Source: Muribaculaceae bacterium (GTDB taxonomy: Bacteria; Bacteroidota; Bacteroidia; Bacteroidales; Muribaculaceae). Taken from it: DNA of 64,000 bases. Made by a program: the position numbers and the translations under genes. This document shows, in pieces, positions 8,660 to 16,388 of this stretch. The notes below the pieces were generated by a model, which did not search any database, was not told the DNA's origin, and was given only the letters and a program-made list of their open reading frames with translations. The stretch lies in assembly GCA_016290325.1 (NCBI GenBank), contig JAEETL010000004.1:1-64000 (forward strand), read 5' to 3'. How positions within the stretch are numbered: the stretch's first letter is position 1; each line of letters opens with the position of its first letter.

Positions 8660-9508
8660 TTATTCCTCTGACTTGGGAGCTTCCTCGGCTGCGGGAGCCT
8701 CTTCGGCCTTGGGGGCTTCATCGGCGGGGGCAGCACGGCGAACGCGCTGGCGGCGGGGCTTGGGAGCTTCTTTTACCTCCTCGGCGTCACCCTCGGCGTC
8801 CTTGTTGTCGATCTGCTCAACCTTGCGCTCCTCCAGACCTTCCTTGATGGCCTCGCATACGGTAGCCAGGATGATGTCGATCGACTTGCTGGCGTCGTCG
8901 TTAGCGGGGATCACAAAGTCCACGTTGTTGGGGTCGCTGTTGGTGTCCACGATACCGAACACGGGGATACCCAGGCGGTTAGCCTCGGCAACAGCGATGT
9001 GCTCCTTGAGCACGTCAACCACGAACAGTGCGCTGGGCAGACGGTTCAAGTTCTTGATAGAACCCAGGTTCTTCTCCAACTTGGCGCGCTGACGGCTCAG
9101 CTGCAGCTTCTCGCGCTTGGACATGTTGGCCATGGTGCCGTCGGTCTCCATCTTGTCGATGGTGTCCATCTTCTTCACAGCCTTGCGGATGGTGGTGAAG
9201 TTGGTCAGCATACCGCCGGGCCAACGCTCGATCACGTAGGGCATATCAACGCTCATGGCACGCTCGCGGGTCACGTCCTTGGCCTGCTTCTTGGTGGCAA
9301 CAAACAGCACGCGCTTGCCGCTCTTGGCAATGTTCTTCAGGGCGTTTGCTGCCTCTTCCAGCTTAGCGCTGGTCTTGTATAAGTCGATGATGTGGATACC
9401 GTTACGCTCCATGAAGATGTAGGGCGCCATAGCGGGGTTCCATTTGCGTTTCAGGTGACCAAAGTGGCAAGTAGCCTCCAGCAGTTGGTCAAAATTAGGT
9501 GTCTGCAT
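8660..9508 (-). CDS. rpsB: 30S ribosomal protein S2
   Basis: A 282-residue S2. It begins MQTPNFDQLLEATCHFGHLK and carries the family motifs for rRNA and coiled-coil segments, with VVDVLKEHIAVAEA and GIVDTNSDPNNVDFVIPAND in the C-terminal half. After about residue 225 a tail rich in Lys/Arg, then Ala/Glu/Pro, extends beyond the usual bacterial S2 end; such tails are common in Bacteroidetes. Upstream, a 196-base spacer to rpsI contains three hairpins that may form an autoregulatory leader. Confidence 0.97.
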   Translation of the reverse strand: MQTPNFDQLLEATCHFGHLKRKWNPAMAPYIFMERNGIHIIDLYKTSAKLEEAANALKNIAKSGKRVLFVATKKQAKDVTRERAMSVDMPYVIERWPGGMLTNFTTIRKAVKKMDTIDKMETDGTMANMSKREKLQLSRQRAKLEKNLGSIKNLNRLPSALFVVDVLKEHIAVAEANRLGIPVFGIVDTNSDPNNVDFVIPANDDASKSIDIILATVCEAIKEGLEERKVEQIDNKDAEGDAEEVKEAPKPRRQRVRRAAPADEAPKAEEAPAAEEAPKSEE

Positions 9509-9551
9509 TGTTTTTTTGTTTTTTAATAAATTGTTTACTTTCGACTAAATC

Positions 9552-9686
9552 AATCGCATAGTAGCCACCGCAGTTCCCAGTGTGAGTCTATGCGATTTGG
9601 ATACTAAACTCTTCAATAAGGACACCCCAGCTCGTGAGGTCTGCCTTATTATATAATGTAGAGCAAGCATCGGTCCCAACGGGACC
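9552..9686 (-). promoter_or_regulatory. Structured leader of rpsB-tsf (three hairpins)
   Basis: The rpsI-rpsB spacer contains AATCGCATAG/CTATGCGATT (9552-9561 with 9588-9597), AATAAGG/CCTTATT (9615-9621 with 9644-9650), and GGTCCC/GGGACC (9672-9677 with 9681-9686). S2 is an autoregulator of its own message in other bacteria, so an S2-binding leader is a reasonable inference; no clear promoter is visible inside the spacer. Confidence 0.4.
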
Positions 9687-9704
9687 AATATCGTCATGCG
9701 GCGA

Positions 9705-10091
9705 TTAACGCTTGCTGAACTGGAATCTCTTGCGAGCCTTGGGCTGACCGGGTTTCTTGCGCTCCACGGCACGAGGGTCGCGGGTCATGAAACCTTCCTT
9801 GCGCAACGCGCTCTTGTCCTCGGGGTTGATCTTCACCAGGGCGCGGGCGATAGCGAGACGCAGGGCCTCGGCCTGACCTTTATAGCCACCTCCAACGAGG
9901 TTCACCTTGATGTCATACTTCTCGGCTGCATCCAGCGTGCTAAGCGGCTGCTTAACGATGTATTGCAGGATGGGGTTGGGGAAGTAGTCTGCCAACGGGC
10001 GTTTGTTGATTGTGATTTCGCCATTGCCTTCCTTCACATATACGCGAGCGATAGCGGCTTTGCGGCGACCTACTGCATTAATCTGTTCCAT
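9705..10091 (-). CDS. rpsI: 30S ribosomal protein S9
   Basis: A 128-residue S9: NAVGRRKAAIARVYVKEGNG at the N-terminus and the basic C-terminal tail ending in KRFQFSKR, which reaches the P-site tRNA. It starts 6 bases after the rplM stop, so the two form the conserved rplM-rpsI operon. Length and motifs are typical. Confidence 0.98.
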   Translation of the reverse strand: MEQINAVGRRKAAIARVYVKEGNGEITINKRPLADYFPNPILQYIVKQPLSTLDAAEKYDIKVNLVGGGYKGQAEALRLAIARALVKINPEDKSALRKEGFMTRDPRAVERKKPGQPKARKRFQFSKR

Positions 10092-10097
10092 GCTTCC

Positions 10098-10580
10098 TTA
10101 TTTAAGTTTGTTGATGTCAATAACTTTGGGATTCTGTGCCTCGTGGGGATGCTCGGGGCCGTTGTAAACGTGAACGTTCTTCAACAGCTTAGCGCCCAGA
10201 CGGTTCTTGGGCAGCATACCCTTGATCACTTGCATGTACAGCGGGTGCATACCCTTGCGCAAGTCTTTCTTCTTCTCGCTCTTGGCCTGCAGAATGGCAG
10301 GAGTTGAGAAGCGCTGGCCACCGGGATAGCCCGTGTAGCGCACATACTGGTGCTCAGTCCACTTCTTGCCGGTCATTTTGCACTTGTCGGCATTGATGAT
10401 GATCACGTTGTCACCGCAATCCACGTGCGGAGTAAAGTTGGGTTTGTACTTGCCACGAAGGATCTTGGCAACCTTCGAGCACAAGCGGCCCAGGATTTGG
10501 TCGGTAGCATCTACTACCACCCATTCCTTCTGTACGGTTTCGGCATTAGCCGAAATGGTTTTGTAACTTAAAGTATCCAC
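10098..10580 (-). CDS. rplM: 50S ribosomal protein L13
   Basis: A 160-residue L13 with the expected VVDATDQILGRLCSKVAKIL segment, the YRHTGYPGG-like motif here as YTGYPGGQ, and the KGMLPKNRLGAKLLKNVHVY region. It is the first gene of a reverse-strand ribosomal block and has a strong consensus promoter at 10695-10726, with a leader of about 105 bases that can fold. Confidence 0.98.
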   Translation of the reverse strand: MDTLSYKTISANAETVQKEWVVVDATDQILGRLCSKVAKILRGKYKPNFTPHVDCGDNVIIINADKCKMTGKKWTEHQYVRYTGYPGGQRFSTPAILQAKSEKKKDLRKGMHPLYMQVIKGMLPKNRLGAKLLKNVHVYNGPEHPHEAQNPKVIDINKLK

Positions 10581-10628
10581 TTTTTTAAAATCCTAATTAA
10601 TAGTTAGTTAATTGCCCAAACAACACCC

Positions 10629-10650
10629 TGCGGAACGGCCAAATTCCGCA
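10629..10650 (-). promoter_or_regulatory. Hairpin in rplM leader (candidate L13 autoregulatory element)
   Basis: TGCGGAA/TTCCGCA stem (7 bp) with an 8-base loop lies in the transcribed leader between the rplM promoter and start codon. Ribosomal leader RNAs upstream of L13 have been described in Bacteroidia; equivalence is inferred from position only. Confidence 0.45.
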
Positions 10651-10694
10651 CAGCATTGCCCTTGTGAGCTCTTACGTTGGATATAATCGGCGCG

Positions 10695-10726
10695 CAAAGG
10701 TACTGCTTTTCATTTTCATGACCAAA
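10695..10726 (-). promoter_or_regulatory. Promoter of rplM-rpsI(-rpsB-tsf)
   Basis: Reverse strand TTTG (10723-10726), exactly 20 bases, TACCTTTG (10695-10702): a full match to the Bacteroidetes consensus. Start of transcription near 10688. Confidence 0.8.
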
Positions 10727-10915
10727 ATTATTTCTCCTTTTCAAACCCGCGACCCCTCAAAATGCCCTCGATTTCACTTATTTTAAGATTAATTAACAAT
10801 TCATTTTCTTCTTTTCCTGTGATTTTTATCCTCAATCTCCTATTTCAGCTCCTTTTTTAAGTGCGAAAAAACAAGAATAATATTGATAAAAACACGTTTT
10901 CTAAATAATTAGTTA

Positions 10916-10923
10916 TATCTTTG
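10916..10923 (+). promoter_or_regulatory. -7 element of DUF4419 gene promoter
   Basis: TATCTTTG matches TAnnTTTG. It places transcription start near 10930, so translation should begin at the ATG at 10954. No convincing TTTG at -33. Confidence 0.55.
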
Positions 10924-10953
10924 CTTTCCACTAACAATTTAAATCTAAACATT

Positions 10954-12249
10954 ATGGCTAAGACTTGTTTATCTTTATTGCTGGCTCTCGTCACGCTGAC
11001 AGCATTGGCGAACGACAGCAGAATCATTGCCCAGTCACCGGGCGGTATATCGTTTGTGGTTGATGAGAATCTTAAACCGGTTGATTATGAGTTCGCTCTC
11101 ACTAATGGTGGAGAAATAGCAAGGTTATGTATGAGGCCCCCGATGGATAAGATCCTAGATGAAGCCGAAAAGAATAATAGCCTTGTTGCCTCAAGTTTTG
11201 CCAATGAGAACAACCTGGAGTATCAAGGTGAGGGTCCTTTCTTCTCGACACTGGTCACGGCTTATGCCAATCACATGTCGGTCACGCTGTCGCCCGATAT
11301 GGTGTGGTTGCTCATCAGTCAGGGCTTCGCTTGCTATGTCGACCACCATGCCGAGGAACTCCGCTCCCTGTTCGTCGACCATGACGGTAAAATGGCACTT
11401 ACTGTGTATGGAAATGACATTCTTTTTGAGGATACAGATTGGCCTAAATTGATTGGTACTTTTGCGTCACTAATAGACGAGAATACCCGGGGCGGCATCG
11501 CCCAAGTCATTACTGCCGACTTCTCTACGACGGGTCCCGTTGAACGTGTGGCATCGCAGATAACACTGATGAAGAGCATGGAGCACTATTTTGAATGTGA
11601 ATTTGTGACAACATGCGGTATTCCCTCGATTACCTTAAAGGGCACTCCTGAGGACTGGCAGCGCGTGCTTGAAAAGACACAGAAACTCAGCCAGTATGGC
11701 CTGGATGGATGGGTCAAGGAATTGGAGCCCATTTTGACTGAGTTCATCCGGGCGGCAGAGGGTCATCCCAATCAGCGGTTTTGGCAATGCATTGTCAAGA
11801 AAATACGGGAAGATGAACTGAGGGCTGCTGGTGATGGTTGCGGCGATGAAACGGAACCAACTATACTTGATGGATGGTTCTTGAAACTCTACCCTGATTG
11901 GGATGGAATAACGTCCGATTTTGTAGAATATGGAACGTCATCGCTGGGATCTGAATTTGTGCGTGTTGAGTTCAACTATGATTTATTGGGTCTAATGTCT
12001 TTCCCCATGGAACTTTGGGCAGGATTCATTGGAACCGAAGTGGATACTACAGCCCGCATGCTGACTCCAAAAATCGGATGGATGGCAATTTTGTGTAAAA
12101 ATAAAATGAAGACCAAAGATGCTGCGGTATATACAATACAAAAGCACTGGCCATTGTTCCTGTGCCTCACGGTTTTGGCTCTTTCAATCTTGGGCTTGAT
12201 AGTGTGGATAGTAAGGAAACTAATCAAATCCCGCAGGAAATCCAAGTAA
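10954..12249 (+). CDS. DUF4419 protein with signal peptide and C-terminal membrane anchor
   Basis: The 431-residue product starts with a signal peptide (MAKTCLSLLLALVTLTALAND). The middle matches the DUF4419 family, with the ordered motifs VTLSPDMVWLLISQGFA and HAEELRSLFVDHDGK, and a GIPSITLKGTPEDWQ segment. DUF4419 has no established activity. The last 35 residues contain one hydrophobic helix (LFLCLTVLALSILGLIVWIV) followed by a basic end, so the domain would sit outside the inner membrane, held by a C-terminal anchor. That topology is uncommon for this family, where most members seem soluble. It stands alone between divergent rplM and a separate promoter downstream. Confidence 0.75.
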   Translation: MAKTCLSLLLALVTLTALANDSRIIAQSPGGISFVVDENLKPVDYEFALTNGGEIARLCMRPPMDKILDEAEKNNSLVASSFANENNLEYQGEGPFFSTLVTAYANHMSVTLSPDMVWLLISQGFACYVDHHAEELRSLFVDHDGKMALTVYGNDILFEDTDWPKLIGTFASLIDENTRGGIAQVITADFSTTGPVERVASQITLMKSMEHYFECEFVTTCGIPSITLKGTPEDWQRVLEKTQKLSQYGLDGWVKELEPILTEFIRAAEGHPNQRFWQCIVKKIREDELRAAGDGCGDETEPTILDGWFLKLYPDWDGITSDFVEYGTSSLGSEFVRVEFNYDLLGLMSFPMELWAGFIGTEVDTTARMLTPKIGWMAILCKNKMKTKDAAVYTIQKHWPLFLCLTVLALSILGLIVWIVRKLIKSRRKSK

Positions 12250-12288
12250 AGCATTTTCTCAGTGAAGCATGTGCGTTTTTGCAGGGGT

Positions 12289-12320
12289 TTTGATAAGTGG
12301 TGATTTTTTATATACTTTTG
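12289..12320 (+). promoter_or_regulatory. Promoter of DUF3267 gene
   Basis: TTTG (12289-12292), 20-base spacer, TACTTTTG (12313-12320): full consensus. Start near 12327, leader about 20 bases. Confidence 0.75.
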
Positions 12321-12346
12321 CGAGATGTTCTTAATAATATTAAGGT

Positions 12347-12898
12347 ATGGAGAAACGCAAAGTGATTATCGATATGAACAAGGCCAATGTGTTTGCCATA
12401 GTCATGTTTGTCGTCGTGGGTGTTGTCTTGGCTGGGCTGTTTCGGCTCATTTGGGGCCGATGGACCGATGGCGAGAGTCTAACGGGCAGTAGCATCATCT
12501 TCTTTTTGGGATTGATTGTGGCCATTATCGTGCATGAACTCATTCACGGCCTCACATGGGCGATATTCGCCCCCCGTGGACTGCGCAGCATCAAGTTTGG
12601 CATCATGAAGAAATATTTGAACCCATACTGCCATTGCGGCGACCCACTGCCTCGCAATGGCTATGTGCTGGGCGGCTTGATGCCAGGCATTGTCACTGGC
12701 TTGATTCCAGCCATTGTGGCTTTGGCCATCGGTTCTTTTCCATTACTCGTCTTTTCGATCTTCATGATTTCAGCGGCAGCAGGCGACATCATGATCGTCC
12801 TATTGGCTCTCAAGGAAGATCCCCGCTGCACCATCTGCGACCATCCCACCGAAGGAGGATTCTATGTAGATGACCAGGAGGAATTGACAGATAAATGA
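12347..12898 (+). CDS. DUF3267 membrane protein with HExxH motif
   Basis: A 183-residue integral membrane protein with four predicted hydrophobic segments (about 15-35, 50-68, 105-128, 130-150). The second carries HELIHGLTWA, an HExxH motif typical of the DUF3267 family, which resembles intramembrane metalloproteases. A cysteine-rich loop (YCHCGDPL) follows, and the C-terminus is cytoplasmic-looking with CTICDHPTEGG. Substrate and role are unknown. It has its own promoter; a long imperfect hairpin directly follows the stop codon. Confidence 0.7.
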   Translation: MEKRKVIIDMNKANVFAIVMFVVVGVVLAGLFRLIWGRWTDGESLTGSSIIFFLGLIVAIIVHELIHGLTWAIFAPRGLRSIKFGIMKKYLNPYCHCGDPLPRNGYVLGGLMPGIVTGLIPAIVALAIGSFPLLVFSIFMISAAAGDIMIVLLALKEDPRCTICDHPTEGGFYVDDQEELTDK

Positions 12899-12907
12899 TT
12901 TTAACGA

Positions 12908-12993
12908 GGCAGAGCCTTGACCCACGGGACGAGTCGTGCGGTGCCTTGAGAGGCAGGGTGCGCTCATCGTGTCTTGTGGGCCAGGGCTCTGCC
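12908..12993. terminator. Long imperfect hairpin between convergent genes
   Basis: Arms 12908-12930 and 12971-12993 pair over about 20 positions, with most mismatches being G-U compatible in RNA; the centre (12931-12970) can pair partly. On the forward strand it is followed by a T-rich tract (13003-13012). Probably a terminator for the DUF3267 gene and possibly for the reverse-strand synthetase. Confidence 0.55.
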
Positions 12994-13011
12994 TGGTGTA
13001 GGTTTGTTTTT

Positions 13012-15072
13012 TTACTTCTCGACGCGGATGCGGGCGTCAACGGCGGTGACGTGGTCGGGACCGGCCAGCAGCGGGTTGATGTCCATCTCCTTGATCTCGG
13101 GAGCGTAGTGCAGCATGGTCGAGAGGCGGCAGATGATCTTCACATAGGTGGCCTCGTCAAGCCCTTGCTTGCCGCGGGTGCCTTGGATAATCTTGTAACC
13201 CTTGAGGGAGCGCACCATGTGTTCGGCCTCGGGCTGTGACAGGGGAGCCAAGCCAAATTGCACGTCCTTGAGCACCTCGACAAAGATGCCTCCCAGACCG
13301 CACAGCACATTGTGACCGAAGGTCTTCTCGTACTTGGCGCCGATGAACAGCTCTGTACCGCTGATCATCTTCTGGATCATCACGGCGGTAGCGTCGGGAA
13401 TCTGCATCATGCGGTCAAATTCAGCAATCAGTTGCTCGTCGCTCTTGACGTTGAGCGTCACACCGCCCACGTCGCTCTTGTGAACGGGACCAACGACCTT
13501 AACCACGATCGGATAGCCCATCTCGCGGGCTGCGGCAACGAGTTCGTCACGGTTGGCCGAAACCTTCTCAGGAACCACGGGGATGGCGGCAGCCTGCAGC
13601 AGGGCGCGCACTTGGTCGGGTGCGATATAACCGTCCTCCTTGATGCCGTCGATGATGGCGCGTACGGCCTTAACATCCACTTCGGGGCACAGGTTGTCTG
13701 TGGTGGCGGGCTTGGGTGTGTCGGCGACGCGGATGAGCGCTTCGGCCAGAGCCACCTCGTCGGCGAAGTTCACATGGCCCTTGTCGATGAATTCCTTCAC
13801 CTCGCGGCCAGCAATGTTCAAGCACGGCAACACGGGGAAGATGGGCTTCTTGCAGGTGAGCATCTTCTCGTGCAGCACGGCATAAGCGTCGTCACAGGGC
13901 ACCAGACCCGGAGTACCGAAGATCACCACGATGGCGTCCACGTTATCGTAACGTTTCTCGCAGAAGTCGATGCAGATGCCCAGGTGTTCGGGAGTACCTG
14001 TGGCCAGGAAGTCGATGGGGTTGGCCACCGATGAGCCGGGATAAAGCTGTGCCTTCAGTTCCTCGCCAATCTTGGCGTCGAGCATGGGCACGTTCATGCC
14101 GCCCTTGCTCAGTGCGTCGGTCAGCATCACACCAGGACCGCCAGCGTGGGTAACGATGGCGACATTGCGTCCAGCCATCTCGGGCAACGTGAGCACGCAA
14201 CCGATGGTGGTCAACTGATCGCGAGAGTAGCAACGCACGATGCCAGCCTTGCGGAACAGGGCGTCAACGGCGGTGTCACTCGATGCGATGGCGCCGGTGT
14301 GGCTCGATGCGGCACGGCTACCGCTCTCGCTGGAACCAGACTTGACGGCTGCGATGCGGCAACCCTTGCTGATGAGCGAGCGGGCATGCTTCAGCAGGCG
14401 CTCGGGGTGAGAAATATTCTCGATATACAGCAACTTGACCTTAGAGTCGCGCTCGGGATCAAAGTGTTCGTCCATGTATTGGAGCACGTCCTCGATGCCG
14501 ATTTGTTTACCGTTACCAATCGACCAAACGCTGTTGAACTGCAGGCCCTTGCTCACGCCCGAGTCGATGATGAACACGGCTGTGGCGCCCGAGCCGCTGA
14601 TGAAGTCAGCACCCTTGGGGCTCAAGGCAGGGATGGGCAGCGTGAACACGCTGTGGTGATTGGTGGTCAACAGACCGATGCAGTTGGGGCCAATGAGCGC
14701 GGCGCCATATTTCTCGCAGGTGTCCAGGATGTGCTGCTCAAGCAAGGCACCCTCGTGGGTCTCCTCGCCAAAGCCGGCGCTGATGATGATAAACGCCCTG
14801 ACGCCCTTGTGCTCGGTCAGGTAGTCAACATATTCGGGGCAGTATTTTGCTGCCACGACCAGGATGGCCAGGTCGGCGTTGGGCAGGTCCTTCATGTCGT
14901 GATGGGCCTGGATGCCTTGTACCACGTCCTCCTTGGGGTTGAGGACATAGAGGTCACCTTTGAAACCGCCCTGCTTGAGGTTGCGCACGATGGCGCCACC
15001 GGGCTTCTGCTCGTTGTTGCTGCCGCCAATGACGACAATACTCTTGGGATTCAGTAATTGCTGGTTAATCAT
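13012..15072 (-). CDS. Acetate/acyl-CoA ligase (ADP-forming), fused alpha-beta
   Basis: A 686-residue single-chain NDP-forming acyl-CoA synthetase. In order: CoA-binding Rossmann domain (about 5-130, VVIGGSNNEQKPGGAI), succinyl-CoA-ligase-like domain (about 145-460) with the phosphohistidine in SSHTGAIASSDTA, and an ATP-grasp domain at the C-terminus (about 470-686, PIVVKVVGPVHKSDVGG). It converts acyl-CoA plus ADP and phosphate to acid plus ATP. Substrate cannot be read from sequence: acetyl-CoA is the default, but nearness to iorAB suggests arylacetyl-CoA or branched acyl-CoA too. Transcribed from a consensus promoter at 15297-15328, with a long leader that includes a MITE-like palindrome. 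Confidence 0.88.
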   Translation of the reverse strand: MINQQLLNPKSIVVIGGSNNEQKPGGAIVRNLKQGGFKGDLYVLNPKEDVVQGIQAHHDMKDLPNADLAILVVAAKYCPEYVDYLTEHKGVRAFIIISAGFGEETHEGALLEQHILDTCEKYGAALIGPNCIGLLTTNHHSVFTLPIPALSPKGADFISGSGATAVFIIDSGVSKGLQFNSVWSIGNGKQIGIEDVLQYMDEHFDPERDSKVKLLYIENISHPERLLKHARSLISKGCRIAAVKSGSSESGSRAASSHTGAIASSDTAVDALFRKAGIVRCYSRDQLTTIGCVLTLPEMAGRNVAIVTHAGGPGVMLTDALSKGGMNVPMLDAKIGEELKAQLYPGSSVANPIDFLATGTPEHLGICIDFCEKRYDNVDAIVVIFGTPGLVPCDDAYAVLHEKMLTCKKPIFPVLPCLNIAGREVKEFIDKGHVNFADEVALAEALIRVADTPKPATTDNLCPEVDVKAVRAIIDGIKEDGYIAPDQVRALLQAAAIPVVPEKVSANRDELVAAAREMGYPIVVKVVGPVHKSDVGGVTLNVKSDEQLIAEFDRMMQIPDATAVMIQKMISGTELFIGAKYEKTFGHNVLCGLGGIFVEVLKDVQFGLAPLSQPEAEHMVRSLKGYKIIQGTRGKQGLDEATYVKIICRLSTMLHYAPEIKEMDINPLLAGPDHVTAVDARIRVEK

Positions 15073-15093
15073 TTCTTATTCTTTGTTTTTGTA

Positions 15094-15264
15094 GAGACTG
15101 TGTCACAACTATGACTTGGTTTATTGACCGTGCTTACGCACGGGAAATTCATACAAATTATGTAAAAAATCAATATATAAATTTGAATTTTAATTCAAAA
15201 TTTGTTTTAATTTCCCGCCCGCAGGGCGGTTAATATTCCAGCAGATGAATTATGACACACCCTC
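15094..15264. mobile_element. Candidate MITE (171-bp palindromic element) in synthetase leader
   Basis: Ends GAGACTGTGTCACAA (from 15094) and, reverse-complemented, GAGGGTGTGTCATAA (ending 15264) form imperfect terminal inverted repeats of IS5/IS1182-like appearance. The interior is AT-rich and itself palindromic: GGGAAATT/AATTTCCC, AATTTTGAATT/AATTCAAAATT-type pairs, and two GC hairpins (CCGTGC-GTAA-GCACGG and CCGCCC-TGCG-GGCGGG on the reverse strand). No coding capacity; no clear target duplication. Confidence 0.45.
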
Positions 15265-15296
15265 AAATCTTTGGTTTATGTTCGTTATTTCGGGTG

Positions 15297-15328
15297 CAAA
15301 GGTAGTGCAAGTCGAGGGGAAAACCAAA
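15297..15328 (-). promoter_or_regulatory. Promoter of ADP-forming acyl-CoA synthetase
   Basis: Reverse strand TTTG (15325-15328), 20 bases, TACCTTTG (15297-15304): full consensus. It predicts a leader of about 215 bases, nearly all of it the MITE-like element. The rest of this 385-base gap (15329-15457) shows nothing else. Confidence 0.75.
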
Positions 15329-15457
15329 TTTATTTGACTATTCCCGAGGCGCAGCCTACCTTCGCTGCAACGCGGCAAAGGTAATCAAAATTCCCATAAT
15401 CCACAACCCCGCTGTTCATCGATAACTGAAAACGGGCTTGAGGGCCTGAAAGTCAAT

Positions 15458-16282
15458 CTACAGGGTGGGCAATTCGGCTGTGCCTTCAAAGGCAATGGTT
15501 GCGGGACCGCTCAGGTAAACGTGGCCATCGGCCTCGCGCCAGTCGATGTCGAGGGTGCCACCATCCATGATGATGCGTGATTGACGACCGCAGCGGCCTG
15601 TGATGGCTGCTGCCACAGCGGTTGCACAGGCGCCGGTGCCGCAAGCCATTGTGATACCGCTTCCGCGTTCCCATACGCGCACTCGGATGCCATCCTCCCT
15701 GACTTGTGCAAAATCGATGTTGCAACGCTCGGGAAAACGGGAATGATGCTCCAGGCGGGAACCTTCACACTCCACGTTTACAGCGTCGATATCGTCCACA
15801 AATATGACGTAATGGGGGTTGCCCATCGAGACAAACACGCCGTCGGGCAGCGTCTCGCCGTCGGTTAAGAACAGATGCTCATCTTCCAGTATGGGAGCCA
15901 GCATATCCACTGTCACGCTCTCGACAATGCCATCGTCGTTAACGGTCAAATCGAGGATCTTGATGCCTGAGGCTGTTTTCAGGCGGATTTGCCGCTTGTC
16001 GGTCATGCCGCGTTCATAGACATACTTGCCGATGCAGCGGCTGGCGTTGCCGCACATGAGCCCCTCGGAACCGTCGGCGTTGAAAATGCGCATCGTGAAG
16101 TCAGCATCGGGGGTCGGGGACTTGCCGATAAGCACCAAGCCGTCGCTGCCGATGCCAAAGTGGTAACGGCTCCAGGCGATGGACACAGCCTCAGGGTTCT
16201 CGATAGGGTAGAGAGACGTGTCCACAAAGATGTAGTCATTTCCCACACCGTGCATCTTGATAAAATGGATAGTCTGATTCAT
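15458..16282 (-). CDS. dapF: Diaminopimelate epimerase
   Basis: A 274-residue DapF. Both catalytic cysteines are present: [12 protein letters not shown] near the middle of the N-terminal half and [14 protein letters not shown] in the C-terminal half. It converts LL- to meso-diaminopimelate for lysine and peptidoglycan synthesis. The start was placed at [16 protein letters not shown] because the -7 element at 16304-16311 lies inside any longer version; the ATG three bases upstream (16285) is equally possible. Its neighbour upstream is the divergent MalY/PatB gene. Confidence 0.95.
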   Translation of the reverse strand: MNQTIHFIKMHGVGNDYIFVDTSLYPIENPEAVSIAWSRYHFGIGSDGLVLIGKSPTPDADFTMRIFNADGSEGLMCGNASRCIGKYVYERGMTDKRQIRLKTASGIKILDLTVNDDGIVESVTVDMLAPILEDEHLFLTDGETLPDGVFVSMGNPHYVIFVDDIDAVNVECEGSRLEHHSRFPERCNIDFAQVREDGIRVRVWERGSGITMACGTGACATAVAAAITGRCGRQSRIIMDGGTLDIDWREADGHVYLSGPATIAFEGTAELPTL

Positions 16283-16303
16283 CATATTTTGAATTAAGGT
16301 TTG

Positions 16304-16311
16304 CAAAAGTA
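16304..16311 (-). promoter_or_regulatory. -7 element of dapF promoter
   Basis: TACTTTTG on the reverse strand, about 20 bases before the ATG. No good -33 box. Confidence 0.5.
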
Positions 16312-16333
16312 ATCATAATTCAGAAAAATGTCC

Positions 16334-16341
16334 TAATTTTG
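16334..16341 (+). promoter_or_regulatory. -7 element of malY/patB promoter
   Basis: TAATTTTG on the forward strand, 47 bases before the ATG at 16389; back-to-back with the dapF element. Confidence 0.5.
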
Positions 16342-16388
16342 CCGTCAGATTTATCAACACTTATTCTCCTTAAATCAAAAAAACTCTA

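Larger units (their letters stand above)
10581..10953. other. Divergent regulatory region between rplM and the DUF4419 gene
   Basis: No gene. It contains the rplM leader and promoter on the reverse strand and the TATCTTTG element of the DUF4419 gene on the forward strand (10916-10923); the middle (about 10730-10900) is AT-rich without other visible signals. Confidence 0.6.

Noticed and set aside
7611-9092. Long open frame (493 codons) antisense to tsf and rpsB
   Set aside because: It is the mirror of two highly expressed ribosomal genes with biased codons; composition is Leu/Val/Gly repetitive and no family resemblance exists.
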